From the NCBI GenBank assembly GCA_033032865.1, contig JAWHQI010000258.1, positions 124,001 to 188,000 on the forward strand: a DNA stretch of 64,000 bases, given 5' to 3'. A program made the translations under genes and the position numbers. The notes under the pieces are model-generated. The model was not told the origin of the DNA and ran no database searches. It saw only the letters and a program-made list of their open reading frames with translations. Positions 63,163 through 64,000 of the stretch are shown in pieces. This stretch comes from Dactylorhiza incarnata (taxonomy: Eukaryota; Streptophyta; Magnoliopsida; Asparagales; Orchidaceae). How positions within the stretch are numbered: position 1 is the first letter of the stretch; every line of letters begins with the position of its first letter.

Positions 63163-63993
63163 AATCCCAATACATAAAAAAAAATTTCGTCCCCGAAATT
63201 CAGACAAGCCTATGGGGTTTCTACTAGAGGAAAACTGTAACATCCCAGAAAAGTAAGTTGTACCTGTCGTTAAAAGCTGCGGATATTTCTGCTGCATCAA
63301 GTCCAGTGGCTCCCAAGTATGTTCTTCCTGTCCATGATTCCTCCACAGGACTTTGACCAGTGGAACCTTCTTGCGCCGCAAGACTCGTAGCTCTGTGTCG
63401 TCTATCCGAACCGGCTCTAGGTGAATCGATCGATCTGTTGCTACTGGCCCCTCAGAAGTAGACACCTGCTGCTCAGGCCGAAGTAAAGCCTTCCTAAGTG
63501 AAGAGACGTGGAATACGTCATGCAGTCCCTCCAAATCCGGCGGTAGCTCCAGTCTGTAAGCCAAGGGGCCGATCCGCTCCAGGATCCTATAGGGTCCCAT
63601 AAACCTTGGACTGAGCTTCTTCCGGCCGCGAACCCTCGAGACTCCGTGCATCGGACGTATCTTCAAGAAAACCCGATCTCCCACCTGGAACTCCACCATA
63701 CGATGACGCGCATCATAATACTTGGCCTGCCTGCTCTGGGCCTCCAGCATCCTATCTCGAATCAACCTCACCTGGGCCTCCGTGTCCTCCACGAACTCTG
63801 AGCCAAGAGCCTTGGGATCCTCATCCTGAATCCAAGATAACGGTGTCCTGCACTTCCGTCCATATAATGCCTCGTAAGGCGCTCTGCCTATACTGGCCTG
63901 GTGACTGTTGTTATAGGAGAATTCGACCAACGGCAACAATCTCTCCCATGGCTCCCCGCGGTCTAGAATGCAAAGACGCAAAAGATCCTCCAA
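63112..63993 (-). CDS. Tekay-type chromovirus pol: integrase C-terminus and chromodomain (partial)
   Basis: The frame is open to the window edge, so the true start is off to the right. LPLVEFSYNNSHQASIGRAPYEALYGRKCRTP is the end of the integrase core. A GPY/F module (FMGPYRILERIGPLAYRLELP) follows at about residues 130-150, then LHDVFHVSSLRKA. Near residues 205-240 is a chromodomain-like segment (VPLVKVLWRNHGQEEHTWEP), which in chromoviruses helps target integration to marked chromatin. The last residues run into the LTR. No stop or frameshift is visible, so this element may be recent. Confidence 0.92.
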   Translation of the reverse strand: MEDLLRLCILDRGEPWERLLPLVEFSYNNSHQASIGRAPYEALYGRKCRTPLSWIQDEDPKALGSEFVEDTEAQVRLIRDRMLEAQSRQAKYYDARHRMVEFQVGDRVFLKIRPMHGVSRVRGRKKLSPRFMGPYRILERIGPLAYRLELPPDLEGLHDVFHVSSLRKALLRPEQQVSTSEGPVATDRSIHLEPVRIDDTELRVLRRKKVPLVKVLWRNHGQEEHTWEPLDLMQQKYPQLLTTGTTYFSGMLQFSSSRNPIGLSEFRGRNFFLCIGICNIPQTTRPLSWFCHD

Positions 63994-64000
63994 GGTCCGA

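Noticed and set aside
1..64000. tRNA, rRNA or other classical RNA genes
   Set aside because: I looked for GGTTCGAATCC-type tRNA boxes and rRNA-like segments and saw none that fit. The tRNA-like matches are retrotransposon primer sites.

Overview
This is nuclear DNA from a flowering plant, almost entirely built of nested transposable elements. Evidence for a plant: Athila-type Ty3/gypsy, Tekay-type chromovirus and Ty1/copia retrotransposons with plant-type primer sites (tRNA-Asp and initiator tRNA-Met), a plant subgroup Ia bHLH transcription factor with spliced exons, and GT-AG introns elsewhere. The species cannot be named from the sequence; the bHLH protein reads somewhat monocot-like, which is only an impression.

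Layout. 1-9228: an Athila-type element on the minus strand (env-like ORF, pol, gag, tRNA-Asp primer site, 5' LTR), inserted into the gag of a Ty1/copia element whose remaining polyprotein and 3' LTR occupy 9229-13980. 13981-17018: AT-rich intergenic DNA with one probable MITE. 17019-38162: the most interesting part, three head-to-tail copies (A, B, C) of a DNA transposon I cannot place in a named superfamily. Each has termini sharing the inverted core CACTCTGGTA next to G tracts, 22-bp-period arrays of a CTCTCCGCGGAG palindrome, a minus-strand gene for a zinc-binding, probably DDE-type transposase, and a multi-exon Ulp1-type cysteine protease gene. Copy A is full length (about 8 kb without a nested 3.3-kb Athila fragment); B and C share one 3,093-bp internal deletion. 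38163-47346: degenerate LTR-like repeats of one family, a hAT-like element, a MITE and several minisatellites. 47347-52268: a complete copia element with LTRs, GTGGG target duplication and an inactivated polymerase. 52269-55600: LTR debris, minisatellites and intergenic DNA. 55602-56808: the only recognisable host gene, a bHLH94/96-like transcription factor. 57370-58214: LTR fragments. 58215-64000: a Tekay-type chromovirus on the minus strand with a roughly 4.9-kb 3' LTR and the integrase/chromodomain end of pol.

Two signals stand out beyond ordinary annotation. First, the transposase plus Ulp1 plus palindrome-array transposon and its tandem amplification. Second, three stem-loops in each of the two Athila LTRs, with a conserved 16-nt loop, unrelated stems and G.U-type wobble pairs on the sense strand, which looks like a selected RNA structure. 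A caution runs through the window: eight G or C homopolymers of 12-40 nt occur, and at least one replaces ordinary coding sequence, so some may be assembly artefacts.

How parts work together: apart from the bHLH gene these are selfish elements. The nesting gives a relative order: copia-1 before Athila-1, transposon unit A before Athila-2, an LTR-family copy before copia-3.
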